DNA of 64,000 nt from NCBI RefSeq assembly GCF_024623455.1, contig NZ_JANIPJ010000005.1, positions 266,792 through 330,791 of the forward strand. Direction: 5' to 3'. The stretch comes from Paenibacillus soyae (GTDB taxonomy: Bacteria > Bacillota > Bacilli > Paenibacillales > Paenibacillaceae). The notes under the pieces are model-generated. The model ran no database searches. It had not been told where the DNA came from and saw only the letters and a list, made by a program, of their open reading frames with translations. Both the position numbers and the translations under genes were made by a program. This document shows positions 18,201-26,220 of this stretch, piece after piece (position 1 is the first letter of the stretch; every line of letters starts with the position of its first letter).

Positions 18201-18440
18201 GGTGAAGAGGATCTCGCGCCGACGGATGACAAATATATTTTAGCCGCAAGCGAAGGAAACTATAGGCTATCCGAGCTTACGGAAAAGGATTCAAACCCGG
18301 CTGCGTTCTATATCATTTTCCCGGAAGCTGGAGAATATGAAATGACCTTCGAGCTTCTGAAGGTGACGCAAGGCGGTCTGGTATCCTTGGGACAAGGAAC
18401 TCGGACGATTACGGTCGCGCCTGTTATTCTTACAAGCTAA
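15294..18440 (+). CDS. secreted NHL-repeat / FecR-domain / coiled-coil protein
   Basis: This 1048-residue protein starts with TTG at 15294 behind GGGGAGG. Residues 1-29 are a Sec signal peptide. Residues about 45-380 hold at least six NHL repeats (for example VADAGNHAIRRI, VADTLNHVIRRI, VSDSGNNAIRYI, IADTGNNAIRLL), forming a likely beta-propeller. Residues about 385-480 resemble a copper-amine-oxidase-like stalk domain. Residues about 500-640 are a FecR domain (GDRIETGDFSSAVL, then INSVRGTHF). A long charged coiled coil spans about 690-895. After a Pro-rich linker a beta-rich domain ends the chain. The order suggests an extracellular scaffold or wall-associated sensor. No known partner lies nearby; function unknown. 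Confidence 0.85.
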   Translation: MFPFKKIGMLALIGVVACGGLSAGASSAQAPAKTKERLMGEVRTFAGSEEGLRSPQGAVALSDGTLIVSDTDNHVIKRIRNGETTILAGASLDFEKSENGLPQGAWRDGDGGTAFFHDPAGLAVDRAGNVYVADAGNHAIRRIGADGKVTTVAGSPELGYADGSAEEARFYYPTDVAVTRSGILYVADTLNHVIRRIGVTGKVTTIGSVPERAALWQDGVSVMAGGYANGGFGEAEFNEPSGLAIDDKGNLYVSDSGNNAIRYIDFEKKQVTTAAGLTPEEADLEEALYAKPGYTDGKADEAAFNSPRGLEWSDELGLVIADTGNNAIRLLKDGEVSTLAGASNGGGGNQDGIESEAFFQAPADVTELASGGLLIADAGNDSLREWESYRLPVGFRADSAVQLDWNGKLIGAEEAGLRIEKGTTWISADELGKLLGNEISAGESDGAGRVPLRSIAEAEGQNVRWLEADKLIVVREAGGPNAEMVSAAPAAERTLTIDSLTGVVTVTQGGFLKLDAYAGMKLGPGDRIETGDFSSAVLHAEDTGDFITIGEHSVMDVMNLHESDDARVTKLELITGNAFYDVTNLSDSKDRFEVKAGETINSVRGTHFVQSINPITGIFNQSVFSGVVTVKPKGQTNNDVHTVYPAQQISLDSSGEPGDPLVDYVDLNELILQADPEVIKKILINKQQIDKENEEQAGKLQEQLAGGQLILEGMLDVKTQAELEKYKQNVLNSLPGLLKDAVSQGLLTKEEALKFINEVNQSITGTDRKYDLSREVPPLDPTVGVDPAGQQKKKALEEKQRQLAEERKNKEKEKNEKLEQNNVSLIEQIRSSMEELNKTNQRLLDEKNKQALEKLLAQLTAMQRERFLSQSEQAKQEMKKREAERKQKLAAEEAKNNPPVSSYTPPPAPSPTVAVEYSDDFRADADAGSNHFVSYGFETTGISLDTEVKVGVTIKRNGATAEEVRVFREGEEDLAPTDDKYILAASEGNYRLSELTEKDSNPAAFYIIFPEAGEYEMTFELLKVTQGGLVSLGQGTRTITVAPVILTS

Positions 18441-18490
18441 ACGTTGAGATGCTTGAAGGCCAATCGGGAGATTTGCGTAAATAATTGAAG

Positions 18491-18536
18491 ATAGAGCTGT
18501 TCTCTCCTCCTGATCGGGGGAGGAGACAGCCCTTTT
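18491..18536 (+). terminator. hairpin between the NHL protein and the IF-3-like gene
   Basis: GCTGT and CTCTCCTCC pair with GGGGAGGAG and ACAGC around TGATC, followed by CCTTTT. It most simply ends the upstream transcript. It also lies directly in front of the ribosome site of the IF-3 paralogue, so it could act as a leader attenuator. Confidence 0.65.
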
Positions 18537-18551
18537 AAGGAGAATCCATCA

Positions 18552-19049
18552 ATGGCATCCAAACTCATCATGAACGAAGCGATCAAGGCGTCCGAGGTGC
18601 TGCTGACGGGGCTGGACGGAGAGCGCATAGGCGTCGTGTCCCGGGAGAAAGCACTCGCGACGGCGAAGGAGCTGAAGGCGGACCTCGTGTGCGACTCGCT
18701 CATGAGCAGCCCGCCGCCATGCCGGCTTGTCGCGAGAGGCGCGGCGAAGCGGGAGAAGGATCAGGCCGGCAAGGCGGACAGGCAGTCGAGCGGGCAGGTT
18801 AAGGTGAAAGAGATCCGGCTGACCGCAACGATCGAGGAGCATGATTACGACACCAAGTGCCGGCAGGCGGAGAAGCTTCTGGCAGGGGGCAACGGCGTCC
18901 TCCTCGTCGTGAAAATTTCCGGCAAGGAAGGGCAAGCCGCGAAGGCGCTTCTGGAGCGGCTGACCGGCGATCTGAAGGGAAGCGGGAAGAAGAAGACGGG
19001 CATTCAGCTGAGCGGCAAGCAAGCGGCCGTCGAGCTGCTTCCGCTATAA
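18552..19049 (+). CDS. divergent translation initiation factor IF-3 paralogue
   Basis: This 165-residue protein has an AAGGAG site 9 bases before ATG 18552. Residues about 7-60 match the IF-3 N-terminal domain (NEAIKASEVLL, GVVSREKAL, PPPCRL at about 54-59). Residues about 83-165 match the C-terminal domain (VKVKEIRL, then TIEEHDYDTK). A basic linker separates them. The RFKGR-type segment of true IF-3, which binds the 30S subunit, is replaced by VKISGKEG. About five following residues are missing. The start codon is ATG, not the AUU/AUC used for infC autocontrol, and no rpmI or rplT follows. It is probably not the housekeeping factor, and may act on special ribosomes or conditions. Confidence 0.85.
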   Translation: MASKLIMNEAIKASEVLLTGLDGERIGVVSREKALATAKELKADLVCDSLMSSPPPCRLVARGAAKREKDQAGKADRQSSGQVKVKEIRLTATIEEHDYDTKCRQAEKLLAGGNGVLLVVKISGKEGQAAKALLERLTGDLKGSGKKKTGIQLSGKQAAVELLPL

Positions 19050-19058
19050 AATCAACAC

Positions 19059-19098
19059 AGGGTGCGTGGGCGTCGAGCCTTGCATCCTATTTTTTTTG
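19059..19098 (+). terminator. terminator after the IF-3 paralogue
   Basis: AGGGTGC pairs with GCATCCT (one G-U pair), with an inner GGG/CC pairing, followed by eight T residues. Confidence 0.75.
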
Positions 19099-19166
19099 GC
19101 GCAAAGGCGATTGTAATGAAATCGGTTTCTTGATAAACTGAGCGCAGGATACAACTGGAAATGAAC

Positions 19167-19229
19167 GGACCGCGGGCATGGGCTTTGGAGTGCAGACTAC
19201 TGAAGGATCATCGCTTTGGCGGTCTTTTT
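19167..19229 (+). other. possible structured leader/attenuator upstream of the molybdoenzyme gene
   Basis: GGACCGC (19167-19173) can pair with GCGGTC (19219-19224), followed directly by TTTTT, with a 45-base interior that can fold further. The element ends 17 bases before the earliest start of the downstream gene. I could not match it to a named riboswitch class. Confidence 0.35.
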
Positions 19230-19260
19230 GGCATAGGAGCGAAGGATGGAGGGGAAGGGC

Positions 19261-21681
19261 ATGGGGAAGAGCGAGCATACCGGAAGATTGAAGCTGCCGA
19301 AACGATGGGAGCCCGACCTATGGGTAAGCAAGCGCCCGTTCGGGCTTGGGCTGGTGAAGCCGCATCATATAAGAGACACCTTCAAAACGGTATGGGACAA
19401 CCGGAACAACCTGCCTTACGCTTATCGCATTTTGACTCAAGGCGTGTGCGACGGCTGCGCCCTCGGCGTCTCCGGCTTGCGCGATCAGACGCTCGAAGGC
19501 CCGCATCTTTGCACGACGCGACTGAACGTGCTTCGGCTTAACACGATGTCCGCTATTCCCGACGACGTATTGTTCGCTGATTTGAAGGAGCTGCGCCTGC
19601 TGAGCAGCGCCGAGCTTCGGGAGCTGGGGCGGATTCCGTATCCAATGATTCGCAGGAAGGGCGAGACAAGGTTCTCAAGATTGAACTGGGATGACGCGAT
19701 GACGCGTATCGCCGCCAAGGCCTCGGCGGTCGACCCGAAGGGCATCGCGTTTTATTTGACGGGCAGGGGGATCACGAACGAAACGTATTATGCCGCGGCC
19801 AAGGCGGCCCGGCAGATCGGGACGAACAATATCGACAACGCGTCGCGCATCTGCCACTCGCCTTCCAAGACGGCGCTGAAGCGATCGATCGGCGTGGGCG
19901 CCTCCACCTGCAGCTACAAGGACTGGATCGGCACCGACGTGCTGGTGTTCTGGGGGAGCGTGGCCGCGAACAACCAGCCGGTCTCGACCAAATACATGTA
20001 CGCGGCGAAGCGCAAGGGTACGCGGATCATCGTCATCAACCCTTACCGCGAGCCGGCGATGGACGGCTACTGGATTCCTTCGATTCCGGAGTCCGCTTTA
20101 TTCGGAACGAAGCTCGCGGACGATTTCCATCCGGTTAACATCGGCGGCGACATCGCGTTTATGCACGGCATCATGAAGTGCTGGTTCGGGATGGAGAGGG
20201 AACGCGCCGGCTCGGCTATTGACCATGCGTTCGTCTCCGCGCATACGACCGGGTTCGAAGAGCTTCGCGAGCATGTCGAGCGGCTGGAGTGGGCGGAGCT
20301 GGAGCGTTCCTCGGGGATTAGCCAAGCGCGCATGGAGGAGCTGGCGAGGCTGCTCGCCGCCGCCCGTTCCGGCGTTTTCGTCTGGAGCATGGGGCTCACG
20401 CAGCATCGGTTCGGGACGGACAATATTTCGCAGGTGGCGAATCTAGCGTTGCTGCGAGGCTTCCTTGGGCGGGAGCACTGCGGGCTCATGCCGATCCGCG
20501 GCCATAGCGGCGTGCAAGGCTCGGGCGAGATGGGAGCCGACCCGTTCAGCCTGCCGGGCGGGGAGTTCGCAAGCGTGGCCGATCGCGCGAGGATCGAGAA
20601 GCTATGGGGCTTCCGGCTGCCGGAATGGCAGGGCGATATCGTGGGCGTCTCCCTGCAGAACGCGCTGCTGCCGGATGGCCAGGAGCGCAAGCTCCGGCTG
20701 TTCTACACGTCGGGCGGCAATTTCCTCGAGACGATGCCGGATCCCGAGCATGTGAGGAGATGCCTGGAGGCGGTAGAGCTTCGCGTGCATCAGGATATTA
20801 TACTGAACTCTTCGATGCTAGCCGACGCCGCGGAGGAGGTCATTGTATTGCCCGCGATGACGCGGTACGAGCAGCCGGGCGGGGGGACGTCGACCTCGAC
20901 GGAGCGGATGGTGTATTATTCGCCCGAGATTGCGGGTCCCCGAGTCGGGGAGGCGCGCCCGGAGTGGGATATTTTCGGCGAGCTGGCGGAGCGGATCACC
21001 GGAGGGCCCGGGAGAAACGGCGAGCGCGTCGAACGGTCCGATGATGGGAAGTTCGGTTTAAAAGCCGTAACGACGCGCTTCGGCAGCGCTGATGCCATAC
21101 GTCAGGAAATCGCGGCCGCCGCTCCTTATTATGAGGGCATCCAGCGGCTCGGCAAGCGGGGCGACGTGTTCCAATGGGGAGGGGCTTGGCTGTGCGAGGA
21201 TGGAGAGTGTCCAACGCCGGATGGAAAGGGACGGCTGCTGCCGATTCCGCTGCCTGACGTTCGGAGGACGGAAGGGCGGATGTACGCGACCACTCGCCGA
21301 GGCAAGCAGTTCAACTCCATGATATATGGCGAGCGAGACAGCTTTAACGGGGCGGACCGCTTCGACGTGCTGCTGAGTGAAGAGGATGCGGGACGCCTGG
21401 GGCTTCGCGACGGCGATGCCGTTGTCGTTCGGAATCGCAACGGCGTGTTCCACGGCCGGGCGAAGCTGGCGCCCGTGGCGCAAGGCAACGTCGAGCTGTT
21501 CTGGCCCGAGGGCAACGTGCTGTTCGAGCGGGGCGTCTATGAGCCGAGCGCGGGGATTCCCGAATATAACGCCGCGGTTATCGTGGAACGGGCGGATATT
21601 TTTTACGCGGCGAAAGATTCACGTCATGAAATAGCTTTAGCCGAGGCGGATGCGGAATGGGATATGAATCCCCCGGATTGA
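19261..21681 (+). CDS. FdhF/YdeP-family molybdopterin oxidoreductase (formate-dehydrogenase-like)
   Basis: From ATG 19261 the protein has 806 residues; an ATG at 19246 also has a usable AGGAG site, so the start is uncertain by five codons. CDGC at 63-66 with a further Cys about 19 residues on could hold an Fe-S cluster. RICHSPS at about 196-202 aligns with the active-site segment of formate dehydrogenase H, with Cys instead of Sec as Mo ligand. The C-terminal part (FDVLLSEEDAGRLGLRDGD, then VVRNRNG) is the MopB cofactor-binding domain. fdhD follows 14 bases downstream, fitting an enzyme that needs sulfurated Mo-bisMGD. Activity on formate is likely but not proven; YdeP relatives have been tied to acid resistance. 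Confidence 0.88.
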   Translation: MGKSEHTGRLKLPKRWEPDLWVSKRPFGLGLVKPHHIRDTFKTVWDNRNNLPYAYRILTQGVCDGCALGVSGLRDQTLEGPHLCTTRLNVLRLNTMSAIPDDVLFADLKELRLLSSAELRELGRIPYPMIRRKGETRFSRLNWDDAMTRIAAKASAVDPKGIAFYLTGRGITNETYYAAAKAARQIGTNNIDNASRICHSPSKTALKRSIGVGASTCSYKDWIGTDVLVFWGSVAANNQPVSTKYMYAAKRKGTRIIVINPYREPAMDGYWIPSIPESALFGTKLADDFHPVNIGGDIAFMHGIMKCWFGMERERAGSAIDHAFVSAHTTGFEELREHVERLEWAELERSSGISQARMEELARLLAAARSGVFVWSMGLTQHRFGTDNISQVANLALLRGFLGREHCGLMPIRGHSGVQGSGEMGADPFSLPGGEFASVADRARIEKLWGFRLPEWQGDIVGVSLQNALLPDGQERKLRLFYTSGGNFLETMPDPEHVRRCLEAVELRVHQDIILNSSMLADAAEEVIVLPAMTRYEQPGGGTSTSTERMVYYSPEIAGPRVGEARPEWDIFGELAERITGGPGRNGERVERSDDGKFGLKAVTTRFGSADAIRQEIAAAAPYYEGIQRLGKRGDVFQWGGAWLCEDGECPTPDGKGRLLPIPLPDVRRTEGRMYATTRRGKQFNSMIYGERDSFNGADRFDVLLSEEDAGRLGLRDGDAVVVRNRNGVFHGRAKLAPVAQGNVELFWPEGNVLFERGVYEPSAGIPEYNAAVIVERADIFYAAKDSRHEIALAEADAEWDMNPPD

Positions 21682-21695
21682 GAGGAGGAGCGCGA

Positions 21696-22505
21696 ATGGA
21701 AAGCGGCAATCTGACATCTTGGCGCGCCGGGCGGTACCATTCGGGAGAGATCCGGATGGAGACAAGCGAAGAAACGATCGCGAAGGAATTTGCTTTGACC
21801 ATTCAGCTGGACGGGGAAGAGTTCGCGACGATCGTCTGCTCGCCGTCCCATCTGCGCGAGCTGGTATACGGCTTCCTGGCCTCCGAGGGCATCATCCGGG
21901 AAGCGGGGCAAGTGGCGTCGCTCGAGTTGGACGAGGACAGGGGTTACGCGTATGCGAGGCTGGCCGGAAGCCCGTCCATGAGCCGCGACAAGGTGGCGAA
22001 GCGGGTGATCGGGAGCTGCTGCGGGAAGAGCCGGCAGTTTTATTTTCACAACGACATGCTGACGGCCCGGACGATCATGAGCAGAGCGCAGACGGAAGCG
22101 GACACATGCTTGAGGCTGATGGAGCGGCTGCAGGCGATATCGGCGGACTTCCATCTGACGGGAGGCGTTCACAATGCCGCGCTTGCGGAGGGAGAGGATT
22201 TGCTCGCCGTTATGACGGATATCGGGAGGCATAACGCGCTGGATAAGCTGTTCGGCTATCGCCTGCTGAGAGGAGAGAGCGCTTCGGACAAAACGATCGT
22301 GTTCAGCGGCAGGCTGTCGTCGGAGGTCGTGCTGAAGGCGGCCAAGATGGGCTGCGGGCTCCTGCTCAGCAAATCCGCGCCGACCGATCTCGCGCTGCGG
22401 CTCGCGGAGGATCTCGGCATCACGTGCGCGGGCTTTATCCGGGGGAGCAAAATGACCGTCTACACCCATCCGGAACGAATCGTTATGAACCGTTCGTTAC
22501 CTTGA
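21696..22505 (+). CDS. fdhD: formate dehydrogenase accessory sulfurtransferase FdhD
   Basis: The start is ATG 21696 with GAGGAGGAG 6 bases upstream, giving 269 residues. The catalytic cysteine region is GSCCGKS, with Cys 108 and 109. The segment LTGGVHNAAL, then DIGRHNALDKL, is the conserved FdhD core, and GRLSSEVVLKAAKMG follows. FdhD passes sulfur from a cysteine desulfurase to the Mo cofactor of formate dehydrogenases. Its position directly after the molybdoenzyme gene supports a shared transcript. The stop codon overlaps the -35 element of the next promoter. Confidence 0.93.
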   Translation: MESGNLTSWRAGRYHSGEIRMETSEETIAKEFALTIQLDGEEFATIVCSPSHLRELVYGFLASEGIIREAGQVASLELDEDRGYAYARLAGSPSMSRDKVAKRVIGSCCGKSRQFYFHNDMLTARTIMSRAQTEADTCLRLMERLQAISADFHLTGGVHNAALAEGEDLLAVMTDIGRHNALDKLFGYRLLRGESASDKTIVFSGRLSSEVVLKAAKMGCGLLLSKSAPTDLALRLAEDLGITCAGFIRGSKMTVYTHPERIVMNRSLP

Positions 22506-22530
22506 CGGGAAACGGGGGATTGGGTATGAT
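22502..22530 (+). promoter_or_regulatory. promoter of the ABC exporter
   Basis: TTGACG (22502-22507) and TATGAT (22525-22530) are spaced by 17 bases. The -35 overlaps the fdhD stop codon, so the exporter has its own promoter. Confidence 0.75.
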
Positions 22531-22538
22531 TTTTCTGT

Positions 22539-22553
22539 TGAAAATCATTATCA
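22539..22553 (+). promoter_or_regulatory. putative Fur box
   Basis: TGAAAATCATTATCA matches the Bacillus 7-1-7 Fur consensus TGATAATNATTATCA at 13 of 14 fixed positions. It begins 9 bases after the -10 element, where bound Fur would block transcription. Confidence 0.7.
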
Positions 22554-22602
22554 CTCAGTCCCAGTCCCGTCTCCACATTGCAGGACAGAATAGGAGTTTA
22601 TC

Positions 22603-24321
22603 ATGCTGCGTCGTTTTTTCTCGTACTACAAGCCGTACAAGAAGCTGTTTTTTCTCGACTTTTCTTGCGCGGTTATTTTGGCGGCGCTGGAGCTCGCGTT
22701 CCCGCTTGCGGTCGGCTTCGTCGTCAACGATTTGCTGCCCGACGGCAATTGGGGCCTGATCGTTTCCGCTTGCGCGGTGCTGCTTGTTATTTATGTCGTA
22801 AATACCATTTTATCTTACGTCGTTACCTATTGGGGCCACATGCTCGGCATTAACATCGAGACGGACATGCGGAGAAGGCTGTTCGACCACGTGCAGAAGC
22901 TGAGCTTCCGGTTCTTCGACAACACGAAGACGGGGCACTTGATTTCCCGTCTGACGAACGACTTGTTCGAGATCGGCGAGGTGGCGCATCACGGGCCGGA
23001 GGATATGTTCATCGCGGTCATGACGCTGATCGGCTCGTTCGGCATTATGCTGTACATCCAGCCGGATCTGGCTATTATGACGTTTATTATCGTGCCGATC
23101 ATCATTTGGCTGGTGCTGTATTTCAACGGACGAATGACAAAAGCCGCGAATCGGCTCTTCACGGACATGGCCGACTTCAACGCCCGCGTCGAAGATACGG
23201 TCGGAGGCATTCGCGTCGTTCAGGCGTTCGCCAACGAGAAGCATGAAGGCAAGCTGTTCAAAGCCAACAACCTGAGATTCCGCGAAGCCAAGCTGATCGC
23301 CTACAAGCTGATCGGCCTCAACGCGTCCATCTCCTACATGTTCATGAGAGTCGTGTCTTTGTTCGTGCTGATCGCCGGCGCTTATTACGTTCTTCGCAAA
23401 GGCATGCCATACGGCGATTTCATTACGTTCGTGCTGCTGACGAACATCTTCTTCAAGCCGATCGAGAAGATTAACGCCGTTATCGAAAGCTATCCCAAAG
23501 GGATCGCGGGCTTCAAACGTTACGCGGAGCTTATGGATACGGAGCCCGACGTGGCGGATACGCCGGGGGCGATCGAAGTCGACCGTCTGCGGGGCGATAT
23601 CCGGTACGAGAACGTCACGTTCGGCTACGAAGGAGCAGCGAAGGTGCTTCAGGGCATTAACCTTTCGATCCGCGCGGGCGAGACCGTCGCTTTCGTCGGT
23701 CCGTCCGGCGCTGGCAAAACAACGCTTTGCAGCCTGCTGCCGCGCTTCTACGAGATCGAGAGCGGAAGCATCTCGATCGACGGTCACGATATCCGCTCGC
23801 TCAAGCTGGAGTCGCTCCGCAAGAGCATCGGCATCGTGCAGCAGGACGTCTTCCTGTTCGCGGGCACGATCCGCGAGAACATCGCGTACGGCCGTCTGGG
23901 CGCGCACGATTCGGCTATTATGGAGGCGGCTCGCCGGGCGAGGCTGGAGGAGTTCATCGCGTCGCTTCCGGATGGTCTGGACACGATCGTCGGCGAGCGC
24001 GGCGTGAAGCTGTCCGGCGGCCAGAAGCAGCGTCTCGCGATCGCGCGCATGTTCCTCAAGAACCCGCCGATCCTCATTCTGGACGAAGCGACCTCCGCCC
24101 TCGACACCGAGACCGAAGCGGCGATTCAGCAGTCGCTGGCGGAGCTGTCGGAAGGGCGCACGACGCTCGTCATCGCGCATCGTCTCGCCACGATCAAGAA
24201 CGCCGACCGCATCGTCGTCGTGACGGAGAACGGCATCACGGAGCAAGGAAGGCATGACGAGCTTGTCGCAGCCGGCGGCATCTACAGCCGCCTGCACGAG
24301 GCGCAGTTCGGGCGCGCCTAA
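22603..24321 (+). CDS. ABC exporter, fused permease/ATPase, probably iron-regulated
   Basis: This 572-residue half-transporter has ATG at 22603 behind AGGAG. Six membrane helices lie in residues about 15-300, then a nucleotide-binding domain with Walker A GPSGAGKTT near 366, signature LSGGQKQR near 470 and Walker B ILILDEA near 490. It belongs to the MsbA/YknU-like lipid and drug exporters and would work as a homodimer. It is expressed from its own promoter with a Fur-box match, so iron starvation probably induces it. That points to roles such as siderophore or metal-stress export, but no siderophore synthesis gene lies in the window. Confidence 0.9.
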   Translation: MLRRFFSYYKPYKKLFFLDFSCAVILAALELAFPLAVGFVVNDLLPDGNWGLIVSACAVLLVIYVVNTILSYVVTYWGHMLGINIETDMRRRLFDHVQKLSFRFFDNTKTGHLISRLTNDLFEIGEVAHHGPEDMFIAVMTLIGSFGIMLYIQPDLAIMTFIIVPIIIWLVLYFNGRMTKAANRLFTDMADFNARVEDTVGGIRVVQAFANEKHEGKLFKANNLRFREAKLIAYKLIGLNASISYMFMRVVSLFVLIAGAYYVLRKGMPYGDFITFVLLTNIFFKPIEKINAVIESYPKGIAGFKRYAELMDTEPDVADTPGAIEVDRLRGDIRYENVTFGYEGAAKVLQGINLSIRAGETVAFVGPSGAGKTTLCSLLPRFYEIESGSISIDGHDIRSLKLESLRKSIGIVQQDVFLFAGTIRENIAYGRLGAHDSAIMEAARRARLEEFIASLPDGLDTIVGERGVKLSGGQKQRLAIARMFLKNPPILILDEATSALDTETEAAIQQSLAELSEGRTTLVIAHRLATIKNADRIVVVTENGITEQGRHDELVAAGGIYSRLHEAQFGRA

Positions 24322-24370
24322 ATTCGCCGCATGGCGAGCAAGGCCACGCTGCAATTATAAGCGCAGAGAG

Positions 24371-24405
24371 AAAGGGCGAAGCAGGTTTGATCTGCTTCGC
24401 CCTTT
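24371..24405. terminator. bidirectional terminator between the ABC exporter and khtU
   Basis: AAAGGGCGAAGCAG pairs perfectly with CTGCTTCGCCCTTT around a seven-base loop. A-rich and T-rich ends serve both convergent genes. Confidence 0.85.
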
Positions 24406-24450
24406 GCTGTTCCCGTGAATGTGCTGCGGCGCGAACCTCGCGCCGGAAGG

Positions 24451-25674
24451 CTACACGGCCGTGCCGCGTTCCTGCTTCTGCTTTGGCTTTTCCCAGCGGA
24501 AGAGGCGGTTCAATCCTTTGTAAATGAGCTTGGATTCCTTCGTGAGAAGAGGCCCAAGAATGGCTAGTATGAGTACGTAGAGCGCGGCGAACGGCTGGAG
24601 CTTCTCATCCAGGTTGGCGGCTATCCCGACGTTCGCGACGATGATCGAAAATTCGCCGCGGGATACGATCGTCAGTCCAATGTTGGATGAGGCTTTCGGC
24701 GACAATCCCGCGCTCTTGCCCGCCAGCATGCCGGCGATAAAGTTGCCGAGCAGGGTGACCGCTACCGCTCCGAGCGTCAGCCATACGGCACCGCCGAGCT
24801 TCGCCGGTTCGATCGTTAGGCCGAAGCTGAAGAAGAACATCGCGCCGAAGAAGTCCCGGAACGGCAGAATGAGATGCTCGATCCGCTTCATGTGTTTCGT
24901 CTCGGCGAGCACGAGCCCGAACAGCAGCGCGCCGATCGCTTCGGCGACGTGGATGGTCTCGCCGATGCCGGCCACGAAAAACAACAGGCCGAAAATGAGC
25001 AGAATGAATAGCTCATTCGAGCGAATGTCGAGCAGCTTGTTCAGCAGCGGGGCGGCTTTCCTCCCGAGAACGAGGAAGAGAAGCATAAAGCCAAGCGCGT
25101 AAGAGGCGGACAACAGCACGCCGCCAAGCGACGATTCGGTGCTGAGCACGAGGCCCGATAGAACGGAGAGGTACACGGCGAGGAAAATATCCTCGTACAT
25201 GATAATGCCCAGTATCATTTCGGTTTCGGGATTGGCCGTCCGCTTCAGGTCGACCAATACTTTAGCGACGATAGCGCTGGAGGAGATGGTCGTAATGCCG
25301 GCGAGAACCATCGTCTCCGCGAAGGAGAAGCCTGTGGCGAAGCCGAAAATCAGTCCCAGCGAGAAGTTGATTAGGATATAGATGGTTCCGCCGACCGCGA
25401 TGTTGCGTCCGGATTTGATCAGCCGGCCGACGGAAAATTCAAGACCCAGATAGAACAGAAGGAACAGGACCCCGAGACGCCCAAGGAATTGGATCGTCTC
25501 CGCGCTGTGAACGAACGTGAAGTCCAGCACGCCGATAACGGGAGCATGGGGCCCTACTGCCATTCCGATCAGAATGAAAAAGGGGATGACAGAGAAACGA
25601 ATCTTCGCTGCCAGCAATCCAACGAGAGCGACGAGGATGACGGCGAGACCAATTTCAAGCACCATGTGGTCCAT
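24451..25674 (-). CDS. khtU: potassium/proton antiporter KhtU (CPA2 family)
   Basis: This 407-residue membrane protein has about 12 helices and a CPA2 antiporter fold. It shows FLLFYLGLEFSVGRL and ITTISSSAIVAKVL, regions conserved in KefB/KhtU-type exchangers. It lacks a C-terminal RCK domain. The regulatory subunit is instead the separate khtT gene, two bases upstream on the same strand. In B. subtilis KhtU exports K+ in exchange for H+ and is controlled by KhtT, which senses pH and cyclic di-AMP. The gene order here is the same. Confidence 0.9.
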   Translation of the reverse strand: MDHMVLEIGLAVILVALVGLLAAKIRFSVIPFFILIGMAVGPHAPVIGVLDFTFVHSAETIQFLGRLGVLFLLFYLGLEFSVGRLIKSGRNIAVGGTIYILINFSLGLIFGFATGFSFAETMVLAGITTISSSAIVAKVLVDLKRTANPETEMILGIIMYEDIFLAVYLSVLSGLVLSTESSLGGVLLSASYALGFMLLFLVLGRKAAPLLNKLLDIRSNELFILLIFGLLFFVAGIGETIHVAEAIGALLFGLVLAETKHMKRIEHLILPFRDFFGAMFFFSFGLTIEPAKLGGAVWLTLGAVAVTLLGNFIAGMLAGKSAGLSPKASSNIGLTIVSRGEFSIIVANVGIAANLDEKLQPFAALYVLILAILGPLLTKESKLIYKGLNRLFRWEKPKQKQERGTAV

Positions 25675-25676
25675 GA

Positions 25677-26168
25677 TTATCGGCTCCCGTTCTGCAGCAT
25701 GGCTTTCAGGAGCTTAAGCTGGTGGCGTTCTCCCGCCACGATCAGCGTTGTATCCGATTTGAAGCGGTATTCGGGGCCGGGGTTAATATGCTTGGCGTCC
25801 TTCTCGACGGCCGCGATGATCGTCGCGCCCGTCGTCTGGCGGATGTCGGCTTCGCCGATGCTAAGACCGATGCAGGCGGCTCCGGCTTCGATCTTGTACC
25901 ATTCGATCGTCAGGTCGTCGAGCGCGACTTCGATCGTCTCGAGCGCCTTCGGCTTGTAAGTCATGCCGCCCACGATCGCGGCGATCTGGCGAGCTTCGTC
26001 ATCCTCCAGCGTGACCATGGAGATGCTGTCGTCCGGATCCTCGTAGTCGAAGTGGTACAGCTCGCGGCGGCCGTCGTCATGGATAATGACCACCAGCTTG
26101 TCGCCGCTTCGCGTCATGATCTGGTATTTTTTGCCGATGCCCGGCAAATCCGATTCTCTAATGTTCAT
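25677..26168 (-). CDS. khtT: KhtT, regulatory subunit of the K+/H+ antiporter (RCK_C/TrkA-C)
   Basis: The start is ATG 26168 with GAGGAGGAA just upstream, giving 163 residues. The N-terminus [17 protein letters not shown] is characteristic of KhtT. Residues about 75-163 form the TrkA-C/RCK_C domain ([20 protein letters not shown], then NPGPEYRF). In B. subtilis this domain binds cyclic di-AMP to gate KhtU. Upstream codons in the same frame lack a ribosome site and were left out. It is followed directly by khtU. Confidence 0.92.
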   Translation of the reverse strand: MNIRESDLPGIGKKYQIMTRSGDKLVVIIHDDGRRELYHFDYEDPDDSISMVTLEDDEARQIAAIVGGMTYKPKALETIEVALDDLTIEWYKIEAGAACIGLSIGEADIRQTTGATIIAAVEKDAKHINPGPEYRFKSDTTLIVAGERHQLKLLKAMLQNGSR

Positions 26169-26220
26169 GGAAGTTCCTCCTCGGGATGATATGATCGGTA
26201 TCTTGAGATAGTTTGCCAAA

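Noticed and set aside
22810..24354. 514-codon minus-strand frame opposite the ABC exporter
   Set aside because: Its composition is Arg/Asp/His-rich as expected for the antisense of GC-rich coding DNA. It lacks a ribosome site and family motifs.
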